Source of the DNA: Pseudomonas koreensis
GTDB lineage: Bacteria > Pseudomonadota > Gammaproteobacteria > Pseudomonadales > Pseudomonadaceae
DNA length: 64,000 nucleotides
Assembly (NCBI RefSeq): GCF_025447595.1
Contig: NZ_JAOEJU010000003.1
Coordinates: forward strand, 248,001-312,000
Direction of reading: 5' to 3'
The position numbers and the translations under genes are program-made. The notes under the pieces are model-generated. The model saw nothing but the letters and a program-made list of their open reading frames with translations, was not told the origin of the DNA and searched no databases. Below, in pieces: positions 1-7,660 of this stretch; positions within the stretch are counted from its first letter, which is position 1; each line of letters starts with the position of its first letter.

Positions 1-101
1 GCGTTGCTGCTCAAACGCACCGGCAAGCGCGGTTCTAGAAACACGTAACGGTTGAGGAACACCAGAATCCCCATGCCGACAATCACTGCCCAGACCATCA
101 T
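1..101 (-). CDS. azlD: AzlD-type branched-chain amino acid exporter subunit (partial, 3' end outside window)
   Basis: This is the first 33 codons of a small membrane protein that runs off the left edge of the window. The start is an ATGATG at 101, whose first ATG overlaps the TGA stop of the upstream azlC gene (ATGA), which implies translational coupling. The visible N-terminus is a hydrophobic segment followed by a region with RYVFLEPRLP, typical of AzlD. AzlD is the small partner of AzlC in a two-subunit inner-membrane exporter of branched-chain amino acids or their analogues. The assignment rests mainly on the pairing with azlC and on this N-terminus; the rest of the gene is not visible. 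Confidence 0.75.
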   Translation of the reverse strand, partial: MMVWAVIVGMGILVFLNRYVFLEPRLPVRLSSN

Positions 102-796
102 GTGCGCTCCCGATACAACTTGTTGCAGATAAACCCGGCAGTCATGCCGGCCAGGCCCGACAGCACCAGCGCCGAACCCCATTGCCAGTAGCTGAACAAC
201 ACCGAGCAGAACAGCGACACCGCCACGCAGACCACCGTCGGCACATTGCGCACCACCGGGGTGATCAGGGCGATGAAGGTCGCAGCAATCGAGAAGTCCA
301 GCCCCAGGTGTTCAAGCCCCGGAATGCTGCTGCCAAGCACGATGCCGGCCAGGGTGAAGAGGTTCCAGGCGATGTAGAACGTCAGGCCGACGCCCAACGC
401 GTACCAGCGGTTGAATTGCTGACGATCATGCTGACTGGTCAGGGCAAACAGCTCATCGGTGAGCAAAAAGCCCAGACCGATTCGCCAGCGACCCGGCAAC
501 GGCGAAATCACGTGGCGCATGCTCATGCCGTAAAGCAAATGCTGCGAAGTCAGCAACAGCGTGGTCAGCAGAATCGAGAAAATTCCCGCGCCGCCCTTGA
601 GCATGCCGATCGCCACCAATTGCGCAGCGCCGGCGAACACGATGCTCGACAGGCCCTGCCCTTGCAGCGGCGTGAGGTTGGCTTCGATCGCCATGGAGCC
701 GGCCAGCAGCCCCCACGGCGCGGTGGCCAGGGATAACGGCATGATCGCCGCGGCTCCGCGAAGAAAGGCACTGCGCGGCATTAATGAGTCAGACAT
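98..796 (-). CDS. azlC: AzlC family branched-chain amino acid exporter, large subunit
   Basis: A 232-residue integral membrane protein with about five or six hydrophobic segments. The N-terminal part has the AzlC pattern: a proline/glycine-rich first helix (TAPWGLLAGSMA) followed by a motif around FAGAAQLVAIGML. AzlC and AzlD form an inner-membrane exporter for branched-chain amino acids and analogues. I chose the ATG at 796 (MSDSLMPRS) because GAAGAG lies about seven bases upstream; a TTG twelve bases further up is also open. Its stop overlaps the azlD start, so the two are an operon. Transcription runs leftward from a 155-bp region shared with the divergent DUF2784 gene. The substrate is inferred from family only. 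Confidence 0.85.
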   Translation of the reverse strand: MSDSLMPRSAFLRGAAAIMPLSLATAPWGLLAGSMAIEANLTPLQGQGLSSIVFAGAAQLVAIGMLKGGAGIFSILLTTLLLTSQHLLYGMSMRHVISPLPGRWRIGLGFLLTDELFALTSQHDRQQFNRWYALGVGLTFYIAWNLFTLAGIVLGSSIPGLEHLGLDFSIAATFIALITPVVRNVPTVVCVAVSLFCSVLFSYWQWGSALVLSGLAGMTAGFICNKLYRERT

Positions 797-951
797 AACA
801 CTCTTCAACCGTGAGACAAGACCCCGGACTCTGCCAGCAAACGCCCGTTCATGGCTTGAACAATCTTGCGCAGTTGGCGCAAATCCTTCCTTCGGTCAGT
901 CGTTTACCGGCGTAACATGGCAGCCATTCACACACGCGTCAGGGAGACGAC

Positions 952-1338
952 ATGCTGTATCGAATAGCCGCCGACGGGCTGGTGCTGTTTCATCTGCTGT
1001 TCATTCTGTTCGTACTGTTCGGCGGGCTGCTGGTGCTCAAGTGGCCGCGGCTGATCTGGCTGCATTTACCGGCGGCGGCCTGGGGCGTGGCGGTCGAGGT
1101 GTTGCACCTGACGTGTCCGCTGACCTATTGGGAAAACCTGATGCGCCACGCTGCCGGGCAGACCGAATACGCGGGTGGCTTCATCGAACATTACGTCTGG
1201 CCGATCATCTACCCGGCCGGCCTGACGCCGCAGATCCAGCTGGTGCTGGGCAGCGTGGTGCTGGTGGTCAACCTGTTGGTCTTTGGGCGCCTGATTCGCC
1301 GCTGGAAACTGCGGCGCGCCGCGCGCATTCCGTTTTAA
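952..1338 (+). CDS. DUF2784 family membrane protein
   Basis: A 128-residue protein with three to four hydrophobic segments. They lie roughly at residues 8-28, 30-52, 78-88 and 97-118, and a basic tail (RRWKLRRAARIPF) follows. Length, the conserved CPLTYWEN stretch in the middle and the GGFIEHYVWPIIYP motif fit the DUF2784 family of small inner-membrane proteins of unknown function. The start ATG follows GGGAGACGAC, a good ribosome site. It is divergent from azlC and overlaps the convergent DUF3087 gene by four bases at its stop codon. No function is known; the family is widespread in proteobacteria. Confidence 0.8.
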   Translation: MLYRIAADGLVLFHLLFILFVLFGGLLVLKWPRLIWLHLPAAAWGVAVEVLHLTCPLTYWENLMRHAAGQTEYAGGFIEHYVWPIIYPAGLTPQIQLVLGSVVLVVNLLVFGRLIRRWKLRRAARIPF

Positions 1339-1856
1339 CGAGCTTTCAGGGTTTCCAGCCAGGCCGGATCGAGGCGCGTTTGATCGGTGTCCAGACCGAG
1401 CGCCTCCATCCGCGCCTTGTGTGCTTCGACTTCCCGGTGCAGTTGCGCATGATCGCTGGAGTTGCCGTCCAGTTCATGCATCTGGGTCAACCCTAGGTGA
1501 TAAAAGCGCAGCACCTTCATCGCCACCGGATCACCCTTCTCCACCGCCGCCGTCACCTGATGCATGACGTTGGTGACGCTCATCAAACTGCGTTTGAGCC
1601 GCCAGCCGTACACCGCCGGGGCCATCCAGGTCTGATTCCAGAATCGCCCGCGCAGTAATGCCGCCGTCAGCAGAAATGCGCCGAACACTCCGCCGACATT
1701 GAATCGCAGATTATCCCCGCCCGGCTCGCCGAACAGCGCCACCGCCGCCGTCGAAAATGCCATCGCCAGCACCAGAAACAGCACCGCAATGATCAGCGTG
1801 CTGCGCCGGGTCTGCTGGCGATAAGTGATGGCATCGATCGGTTGAATCTCGAACAT
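1335..1856 (-). CDS. DUF3087 family membrane protein
   Basis: A 173-residue protein with two adjacent transmembrane segments near residues 22-41 and 51-68, then a cytoplasmic-looking charged C-terminal region of about 100 residues. The N-terminus FEIQPIDAITYRQQTRRS and the later YHLGLTQMHELDGN region match the DUF3087 family as I know it from Pseudomonas. Its function is unknown. It is convergent with the DUF2784 gene, overlapping at the stop codons, and divergent from ppnN. The start has GGAAG about ten bases upstream. Confidence 0.75.
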   Translation of the reverse strand: MFEIQPIDAITYRQQTRRSTLIIAVLFLVLAMAFSTAAVALFGEPGGDNLRFNVGGVFGAFLLTAALLRGRFWNQTWMAPAVYGWRLKRSLMSVTNVMHQVTAAVEKGDPVAMKVLRFYHLGLTQMHELDGNSSDHAQLHREVEAHKARMEALGLDTDQTRLDPAWLETLKAR

Positions 1857-2066
1857 CGCGACAGGCTTCCATGGCTTGAGTTAAAAAGAGGCTGCGCATT
1901 ATCGCCTCTGAGGCGGATTTAGCTATGCTGGAGCGCCTTTTCATCTTTTCAACGTCCAACGGGGACATGGCGATACCACGCAGATCGTGCCATCTTCATT
2001 CATGGATACACACTATTCGGATGCCATTGGCCATGCCGGCAATGACATCGTTTTAAGGATCACTGC

Positions 2067-3440
2067 ATGACCCAACGACACGTAATCAATGCCTCGGTCA
2101 GCCCAAAAGGCAGCCTCGAAACCCTTTCCCAACGTGAAGTTCAGCAACTGAGCCAGGCCGGAACCGGCAGCACCTACACCCTTTTTCGCCAGTGCGCCCT
2201 GGCCATCCTCAACACCGGCGCCCATGTCGACAACGCAAAAACCATCCTTGAAGCCTACAAAGACTTCGAAATCCGCATCCACCAGCAGGATCGCGGCGTT
2301 CGCCTGGAACTGCTGAACGCCCCGGCCGACGCCTTCGTCGACGGCGAAATGATCGCCAGCACCCGGGAAATGCTGTTCAGCGCCCTGCGCGACATCGTCT
2401 ACACCGAAAACGAACTCGACGCCCTGAGTATCGACCTCAGCACCTCCCAGGGCATCAGCGACTACGTCTTCCACCTGCTGCGCAACGCGCGCACCCTGCG
2501 TCCGGGCGTCGAGCCGAAAATCGTGGTGTGCTGGGGCGGCCACTCGATCAACACCGAAGAATACAAATACACCAAGAAAGTCGGCCACGAACTGGGCCTG
2601 CGCAGCCTCGACATCTGCACCGGCTGCGGTCCCGGCGTGATGAAAGGCCCGATGAAAGGCGCGACCATCGCCCACGCCAAGCAGCGGATTCACGGTGGCC
2701 GTTACCTCGGTCTGACCGAGCCAGGCATCATCGCCGCCGAAGCGCCGAACCCGATCGTCAATGAGCTGGTGATCCTGCCGGACATCGAAAAACGTCTGGA
2801 AGCCTTCGTCCGCGTCGGCCACGGCATCATCATCTTCCCGGGCGGCGCCGGCACCGCCGAAGAGTTCCTGTACCTGCTGGGCATCCTGATGCACCCGGAC
2901 AACGCCGGCCTGCCGTTCCCGGTCATTCTGACCGGGCCGAAACACGCTGCGCCGTACCTGGAACAACTGGACGCTTTCGTCACCGCCACCCTCGGCGAAG
3001 CGGCGAAGAAGCACTACGAGATCATCATCGACGATCCGGCCGAAGTGGCACGGCAGATGACGGCGGGCCTCAAGGCCGTGAAGCAGTTCCGCCGCGAACG
3101 CGCCGACGCATTCCATTTCAACTGGCTGCTGAAGATCGACGAAGGCTTCCAGCGCCCGTTCGACCCGACCCACGAAAACATGGCCAACCTCAAGCTGCAC
3201 CGCGACCAACCGCCCCATGAGCTGGCGGCCAACCTGCGCCGCGCGTTCTCCGGGATCGTCGCCGGCAACGTCAAGGACAAGGGCATTCGCCTGATCGAGG
3301 AACACGGGCCGTATCAGATCCGTGGCGACGCCGCGATCATGCAACCGCTCGACCTGCTGCTCAAAGCCTTCGTCGCCCAGCACCGGATGAAACTGCCGGG
3401 CGGCGCGGCGTATGTGCCGTGCTATCGCGTGGTGTCCTGA
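2067..3440 (+). CDS. ppnN: PpnN, pyrimidine/purine nucleotide 5'-monophosphate nucleosidase
   Basis: A 457-residue LOG-family enzyme that hydrolyses the N-glycosidic bond of nucleoside 5'-monophosphates to a free base and ribose 5-phosphate. In E. coli the orthologue (YgdH) is stimulated by (p)ppGpp and links nucleotide salvage to stringent stress. Seen here: the Rossmann-like core with GGHSINTEEYKYTKKVG, CTGCGPGVMKGPMKGA, and the LOG signature PGGAGTAEE at residues 258-266, flanked by family-typical N- and C-terminal extensions. Length matches the E. coli enzyme (about 454). The start ATG has AAGGA eight bases upstream. The gene is monocistronic; the next gene follows after 157 bases containing a REP pair. 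Confidence 0.93.
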   Translation: MTQRHVINASVSPKGSLETLSQREVQQLSQAGTGSTYTLFRQCALAILNTGAHVDNAKTILEAYKDFEIRIHQQDRGVRLELLNAPADAFVDGEMIASTREMLFSALRDIVYTENELDALSIDLSTSQGISDYVFHLLRNARTLRPGVEPKIVVCWGGHSINTEEYKYTKKVGHELGLRSLDICTGCGPGVMKGPMKGATIAHAKQRIHGGRYLGLTEPGIIAAEAPNPIVNELVILPDIEKRLEAFVRVGHGIIIFPGGAGTAEEFLYLLGILMHPDNAGLPFPVILTGPKHAAPYLEQLDAFVTATLGEAAKKHYEIIIDDPAEVARQMTAGLKAVKQFRRERADAFHFNWLLKIDEGFQRPFDPTHENMANLKLHRDQPPHELAANLRRAFSGIVAGNVKDKGIRLIEEHGPYQIRGDAAIMQPLDLLLKAFVAQHRMKLPGGAAYVPCYRVVS

Positions 3441-3492
3441 CACCATCAATGCATAAGCCTGGAGACCCGTTCTTCAGGCCATCCCATAACAC

Positions 3493-3582
3493 TGTGGGAG
3501 TGGGCTTGCCCGCGAAGGGGCCATCGAACTCAGCATCATTGTTGACTGACAGACCGCTTTCGCGAGCAGGCTCGCTCCCACA
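3493..3582. repeat. REP pair (inverted extragenic palindromes)
   Basis: Two Pseudomonas REP units in opposite orientation: TGTGGGAGTGGGCTTGCCCG at 3493-3512 and its diverged reverse complement ending in GGCTCGCTCCCACA at 3582, separated by about 40 bases. Each unit is itself a hairpin. The pair lies between ppnN and the response regulator and ends only 15 bases before the regulator's start codon, so it sits inside that gene's leader. Confidence 0.9.
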
Positions 3583-3597
3583 AAAAGAGTGTGAACC

Positions 3598-4335
3598 ATG
3601 GATCACATCAACCACATCCTGATCGTCGACGATGACCGCGAGATCCGCGAGCTGGTCGGCAATTACCTGACAAAGAACGGCCTGCGCAGCACCGTGGTCG
3701 CCGATGGCCGGCAGATGCGCAGTTTTCTGGAAGCCAACACCGTCGATCTGATCGTGCTCGACATCATGCTCCCCGGCGATGACGGGCTGGTGCTGTGCCG
3801 CGAGTTGCGCGCCGGCAAGCACAAGGCCACGCCGATCTTGATGCTCACCGCCCGCGACGACCAGACCGACCGCATCCTCGGCCTGGAAATGGGCGCCGAC
3901 GATTACCTGACCAAACCCTTCGCCGCCCGCGAACTGCTGGCGCGGATCAACGCCGTGCTGCGCCGCACGCGAATGCTGCCGCCCAATCTGCTGATCACCG
4001 AAACCGGACGTCTGCTCGCCTTCGGCCGTTGGCGCCTGGACACCACTGCCCGCCACCTGCTCGATGAAGACGACACCATGGTTGCCCTCAGCGGCGCCGA
4101 GTATCGCTTGCTTCGGGTGTTTCTCGACCATCCGCAACGGGTGCTCAGCCGCGACCAGTTGCTCAACCTGACCCAGGGCCGCGACGCCGACCTGTTCGAC
4201 CGCTCCATCGATTTGCTGGTCAGCCGCCTGCGTCAGCGCCTGCTGGACGACTCCCGCGAGCCGACCTACATCAAAACCGTACGCAACGAGGGGTATGTCT
4301 TTTCTTTCGCCGTGGAGATGCTCGCCGAATCCTGA
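3598..4335 (+). CDS. OmpR/PhoB-family response regulator (orphan)
   Basis: A 245-residue two-domain regulator. The receiver domain (about 1-120) has the acidic pocket DDD at 11-13, phospho-acceptor Asp55 in LIVLDIMLPG, Thr84 and Lys106. The C-terminal part (about 140-235) is an OmpR-type winged helix ending in the usual TVRNEGYVF. No histidine kinase gene lies next to it, so its partner is unknown. The start has only a weak ribosome site (AGAG), and a REP pair ends 15 bases upstream, which may limit expression or mRNA decay. The next gene, the VAE-repeat protein, has a promoter block with TGTA direct repeats of the kind OmpR regulators bind, so this regulator is a candidate activator. That link is inference. 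Confidence 0.9.
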   Translation: MDHINHILIVDDDREIRELVGNYLTKNGLRSTVVADGRQMRSFLEANTVDLIVLDIMLPGDDGLVLCRELRAGKHKATPILMLTARDDQTDRILGLEMGADDYLTKPFAARELLARINAVLRRTRMLPPNLLITETGRLLAFGRWRLDTTARHLLDEDDTMVALSGAEYRLLRVFLDHPQRVLSRDQLLNLTQGRDADLFDRSIDLLVSRLRQRLLDDSREPTYIKTVRNEGYVFSFAVEMLAES

Positions 4336-4341
4336 TGGATT

Positions 4342-4439
4342 TGTATCGCTCTGTATAAATTCGCCGCGCAGATACGTAACCCGTGTTTTCGGGCCGCAAC
4401 ACCACATATCAGCGATACACCCTCGCGTTTGAATGAACC
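4342..4439 (+). promoter_or_regulatory. Conserved promoter block shared with the region upstream of 56238
   Basis: Three blocks here recur, with identical spacing and no gaps, at 56082-56179. They are TGTATCGCnnTGTnTA at 4342, GAnACnTnnCnCG at 4371, and a longer block from 4404 containing ATCAnCGATACA, then GCGTT, then AATGAACC at 4432. CGATACA starts 71 bases after TGTATCGC, and AATGAACC 19 bases after CGATACA, in both copies. TGTATCGC and GCGATACA are inverted copies of each other. This points to a shared regulator or sigma factor; which one is unknown. Confidence 0.65.
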
Positions 4440-4487
4440 CACCAGAAAGCACTGGTTCACTCATCATCAAACGCAAGGAGAAGCACC

Positions 4488-4865
4488 ATGTTCAAGTCCT
4501 CGAAATCCCTGGTACTCGCACTCAGCCTGCTCGGCGGCCTGGCTATCGCCGATCTGGCGTCCGCAAGCTCCCAGCCACTGGTTGCCGAATACGGTTCGGA
4601 AAACCTGCAGAAGGATCGCGTAGCCGAAGGTGGCGCGGATCGTTTGCAGGAGCTGCGTGAACGCGTGGCTGAAGGCGGTGCTGACCGTTTGCAAGAGTTG
4701 CGTGAACGTGTAGCTGAAGGTGGCGCCGACCGTTTGCAGGAACTGCGTGAACGCGTCGCCGAGGGTGGTGCCGATCGCTTGCAGGAACTGCGTGAACGTT
4801 CGGCCCGCAGCGTACTGGTCGCCGAGAACCGTCCTGAGTTCGGTTCCAAATACCAGCGCTACTGA
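4488..4865 (+). CDS. Secreted VAE-repeat protein with four identical 15-residue repeats
   Basis: A 125-residue protein with a signal peptide (about 1-26, cleavage after ASA). Residues 44-103 are four identical copies of RVAEGGADRLQELRE, encoded at 4617-4796. The DNA copies differ at many third positions but never change the protein, so the repeat is kept by selection and is not a recent duplication. A related unit, VAEYGSENLQKD, precedes them, and a divergent one, VAENRPEFGSKYQRY, ends the protein, so the mature chain is essentially six VAE units. The last 15 residues are identical to the end of the small protein at 5870-6121. A strong AAGGAG ribosome site precedes ATG. I recall similar VAEGG repeats in Pseudomonas proteins named 'phage infection protein', but that name explains nothing. 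Function unknown. Confidence 0.85.
   Translation: MFKSSKSLVLALSLLGGLAIADLASASSQPLVAEYGSENLQKDRVAEGGADRLQELRERVAEGGADRLQELRERVAEGGADRLQELRERVAEGGADRLQELRERSARSVLVAENRPEFGSKYQRY
4617..4796 (+). repeat. Four tandem 45-bp in-frame repeats
   Basis: Four 45-bp units start at 4617, 4662, 4707 and 4752 and encode the same 15 residues each time. Differences between units are synonymous (for example GTA/GTG/GTC for Val and GAT/GAC for Asp), showing old repeats under protein-level selection. Confidence 0.9.
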
Positions 4866-4893
4866 TCGCCAGCCACAGCCGATATCGATTCCT

Positions 4894-4916
4894 GCCGGGG
4901 GTGTTCTGCCCCCGCA
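4894..4916 (+). terminator. G/C-rich hairpin after the VAE-repeat gene
   Basis: A hairpin formed by CGGGGG and CCCCCG with a seven-base loop lies about 30 bases after the stop codon. It lacks a following T-run, so it is a possible 3'-end stabiliser or a weak terminator. Confidence 0.4.
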
Positions 4917-5026
4917 GCAATCACTACCGATAAGCCTTGTTCTCTGACACAAAAGCCCCGCTGATTCCTCACGACAGCCACTGCTCACCGTAATAAGCTG
5001 GCGCCAGTTTTGTTCAGGGATGATCC

Positions 5027-5761
5027 ATGAAACGATTTGCCGCCTGTCTGCTGTCCATGCTGGCCCTATCGGCCACCGCGGCGGATCTGCAACTGCTCAC
5101 CGACAACCATCCGCCCCTGCATTTCATGCAAGGCAATCAGCTCGCAGGATTCGGGGTGGACGTGGTGCAGGCCCTGGCGACCCAGACCGGCGACCGCATC
5201 CATCTGCAGCAAGTCCCGCTGTTGCGCGCCCTGCACATGGCCAGCGACACCCCCGACACCGGCGTATTCACCGTACTGCGTACCGACGACCGCGATAATC
5301 GCTATCAATGGGTCGGGCCGCTGATCGAAGTCGAAACCGCGCTGTACGCCCGCGACAATCTCCAGCCTCCCGTGCACAGTCTGCGTGAAGCCGATCACCT
5401 GGGCCGGATCACCGTGCCGCGCAAATGGCTGGTCTACAGCTATCTGCAAGGGCAAGACCTGAACAACCTCTACGGCGTGGAAACCCCGGAGCAGATGATG
5501 CGACTGTTCAGTCTGGGGCGTACCGATTTCGTGGTTTCCGATACCTGGTCCAAGGCCGCCCTTGCACGCGAACAAGGCATGGAGCCGGGACGCTTGCAGT
5601 ACCAGATCCCGTTGATGAAACAGAACACCTACATTGCCTTTTCGCCGCAGACCGATCCGAAACAGGTCGCGCGCTGGCAGCAGGCGCTGGATACATTGCG
5701 GGCTGACGGCCGTCTGGAGCAGCTGCGCCAACGCTGGCTGAGCGATACTTTACCGCGCTGA
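5027..5761 (+). CDS. Periplasmic amino-acid-type solute-binding protein (SBP_bac_3)
   Basis: A 244-residue exported protein. A signal peptide (about 1-18, cleavage before DLQLLTDN) is followed by a bilobed family-3 solute-binding fold. Seen are the N-lobe opening LLTDNHPPLHFMQGNQLAGFGVDVVQAL and the C-terminal ending ALDTLRADGRLEQLRQRWL typical of this family. No ABC permease or ATPase gene is adjacent, so it is an orphan binding protein or a periplasmic sensor component. The start has AGGGA seven bases upstream. It sits between the two small secreted proteins that share the VAENRPEFGSKYQRY tail, which makes a functional link with them possible but unproven. The ligand cannot be told from the sequence. 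Confidence 0.8.
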   Translation: MKRFAACLLSMLALSATAADLQLLTDNHPPLHFMQGNQLAGFGVDVVQALATQTGDRIHLQQVPLLRALHMASDTPDTGVFTVLRTDDRDNRYQWVGPLIEVETALYARDNLQPPVHSLREADHLGRITVPRKWLVYSYLQGQDLNNLYGVETPEQMMRLFSLGRTDFVVSDTWSKAALAREQGMEPGRLQYQIPLMKQNTYIAFSPQTDPKQVARWQQALDTLRADGRLEQLRQRWLSDTLPR

Positions 5762-5869
5762 TCGGGCATCAACGCCTTCGATAACGACTATGCGCAAGGG
5801 TGTTTTCACATCAAAACCCTCCAGCACTAGAGTGGGCTCCATCTTCTCCCCACTCTCTGGAGCAACATC

Positions 5870-6121
5870 ATGAAAGACATCATCGCATTGGGCTTCATCG
5901 TTTCCCTGATCGGCGCCACCTCTGCCATCGCCGCCCCACACGCCAGCGCCCCGGTTGTCGCAGCTGCGACCGTTGGCCAGTCCGGCACCCTGAACGTCGA
6001 CACCGTCAGCATCGATGCCGAACACAAAGACAGCCTCAACCTGCAACAGAACGCCGAACAGACCAAACTGTACGTCGCAGAAAACCGTCCGGAATTCGGT
6101 TCTAAATATCAGCGCTACTGA
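5870..6121 (+). CDS. Small secreted protein with the VAENRPEFGSKYQRY tail
   Basis: An 83-residue protein with a signal peptide (about 1-21, cleavage after SAIA). Its mature part of about 60 residues is alanine/valine-rich at first and then polar. It ends in YVAENRPEFGSKYQRY, whose last 15 residues equal the end of the VAE-repeat protein at 4488-4865. Over those 45 bases the two genes differ at six positions, all synonymous (GCC/GCA, GAG/GAA, CCT/CCG, GAG/GAA, TCC/TCT, TAC/TAT). This is strong evidence that both genes are translated and that the tail is functional. GGAG precedes the ATG, and a clear terminator follows. It is unlike any family I can name. Confidence 0.85.
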   Translation: MKDIIALGFIVSLIGATSAIAAPHASAPVVAAATVGQSGTLNVDTVSIDAEHKDSLNLQQNAEQTKLYVAENRPEFGSKYQRY

Positions 6122-6148
6122 GTGATCGGTTTGAGCTGCCAGAAACAG

Positions 6149-6172
6149 GAAACCCCGCCGAAGCGGGGTTTC
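6149..6172. terminator. Intrinsic terminator
   Basis: A perfect ten-base stem, GAAACCCCGC and GCGGGGTTTC with a CGAA loop, lies between two convergent genes and can serve both. Confidence 0.8.
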
Positions 6173-6185
6173 TTGCATTTGGGCG

Positions 6186-7601
6186 TCAGCGAACCAGACG
6201 CGCTGCCAGTGCCTTGGCCTGCGACGCCACGTCGGTGACAGCGGTGCTTTCCCACCACATGCCGCGTAACGGCGGGCCCATGGTGAATAACCGTTCCGAC
6301 TCCCGCCCCTGTGCATCGAGTACCGCGCCATCCGCCGCCGCCGCAATTCCCAGCGCCAACGGCCCCGGTTTTACCATCCCATGGGCCAGCAGTTGCTGCG
6401 GCAGAGGCCGAGCAACACGGCGCCAGTCGTATTCGATGCCGCTGGAGTTGATCAACGCCGCGCCCTGCACCACGCGGATTTCAGCCTCACCGCGAGGGCG
6501 AATGCGGATACTCACGCCCTCGCCCGACGCCGGCTCAAGCCCCTTGTAAGACGCCGCATGAATGCACAACCGTCCTTCCCGGTGCAGACGCTCGACCAGC
6601 TCCGCACTCAGCGGCGGCGAACGATGGTGATGACTTTCCCACCACGGCCGCACATGGCGCACGAACTGCCGGCGCTGCACATCGCTGGCCTGGCTCCATA
6701 ACCGGCCGATGTGCGCGCGCACGGTGTCGAGCGGCGCCTGCCAGTCGATGCCTTGTGCAATGGCGTCGCGGCAATGCCGGCGCAATTCGCGCAGTAACTG
6801 GCGTGGCGTGCGGATGCTGTGATCCTCGGCGAGGAAGTCCACCCACGCGGGCGGTTGACGACGCACATGGGGCAGCAGCCCGTGGCGAGAAAACACCTCG
6901 ATCGGCCCGCGATGCCCGGCCTGCTCCAGCGACACCACGGCATCGACCATGGTCAGGCCGGAGCCGATGATCAACACCGTGGATTGCGGATCGAGCTTAC
7001 GCATGGCTGCGACATCCCACGGATCGAGCGCCGCCGCGTTGAGGCCGCTGGACTGCTTTTGCGGTGTGCGCGCCGCCGGGAACATGCCCGTCGCCAGCAC
7101 TGCAAAACCGCCGTGCAATTGCTGACCGTCACTCAAGGTGAGCTGTACGGAATCGCTGGAAGCCTGAACATCGACCACTTCGGCACGCACATGCTCGACC
7201 GTCGCCCCCTGTTGCGCGCCCACCTGCTGCGCTTCGGCCAGACGCTGCTGCACGTACACGCCGAACAGCCCCCGAGGCGGAAACAGTTCGCTGACCGGTA
7301 CATGTTGCTGATCCGACTCCGGCCAGCCACCGCCGGCGATGTGATCGGTCAGCCATTGGGTCAGGTCATCGGCATTGTCCGGGTCAACGCTCATCCGCGC
7401 CGCGTTGCCATTGAGCGTGTGGCCCAACTCCACCGCGCTGTACGCTTCGCCCCGGCCCAGTTCGGCGCGGGGCTCGATCACCAGAATCTTTCTCCGTCCC
7501 GGCAAACGCAGCAATTGCACCGCCAGCATCGTGCCGCTGAGCCCACCGCCGACAATCAGGATGTCGGCGTGACGCAGGGCGGTCGTATCGGTTTGAGTCA
7601 T
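6186..7601 (-). CDS. FAD/NAD(P)-binding oxidoreductase
   Basis: A 471-residue flavoprotein. The N-terminal FAD motif is ILIVGGGLSGTMLA at about 14-27, and a second nucleotide-binding motif, VLIIGSGLTMVDAVVSL, lies near residue 210. The architecture fits the 'FAD-NAD(P)-binding' group (PF13454-like) of uncharacterised oxidoreductases. It is encoded just downstream of a flavin monooxygenase on the same strand (59-base gap), so the two probably form an operon, perhaps handling one sulfur- or nitrogen-containing xenobiotic. That pathway is inference. The start at 7601 has a weak GAGAA site. Confidence 0.8.
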   Translation of the reverse strand: MTQTDTTALRHADILIVGGGLSGTMLAVQLLRLPGRRKILVIEPRAELGRGEAYSAVELGHTLNGNAARMSVDPDNADDLTQWLTDHIAGGGWPESDQQHVPVSELFPPRGLFGVYVQQRLAEAQQVGAQQGATVEHVRAEVVDVQASSDSVQLTLSDGQQLHGGFAVLATGMFPAARTPQKQSSGLNAAALDPWDVAAMRKLDPQSTVLIIGSGLTMVDAVVSLEQAGHRGPIEVFSRHGLLPHVRRQPPAWVDFLAEDHSIRTPRQLLRELRRHCRDAIAQGIDWQAPLDTVRAHIGRLWSQASDVQRRQFVRHVRPWWESHHHRSPPLSAELVERLHREGRLCIHAASYKGLEPASGEGVSIRIRPRGEAEIRVVQGAALINSSGIEYDWRRVARPLPQQLLAHGMVKPGPLALGIAAAADGAVLDAQGRESERLFTMGPPLRGMWWESTAVTDVASQAKALAARLVR

Positions 7602-7660
7602 GCCGTTCTCGCAGCTGAGGATATGCTCGGGCCAGTGTCATTCAGACGCCGCAAAGGCGT

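Noticed and set aside
561..1496. A 311-codon frame across azlC and DUF2784
   Set aside because: It overlaps two well-supported genes in another frame and has arginine/proline-rich shadow composition.
2013..3449. A 478-codon open frame antisense to ppnN
   Set aside because: It mirrors ppnN, is rich in Asp/Val/Gly/Phe as expected from the complement of GC-rich coding DNA, and has no ribosome site or recognisable domain.
4617..4796. Tandem 45-bp units as a CRISPR-like array
   Set aside because: There are no spacers; the units are contiguous and in frame within a gene.
4543..4920. Antisense frames with repeated residues opposite the VAE-repeat gene
   Set aside because: They are the reverse reading of the same 45-base repeat; synonymous variation in the sense frame shows which strand is coding.
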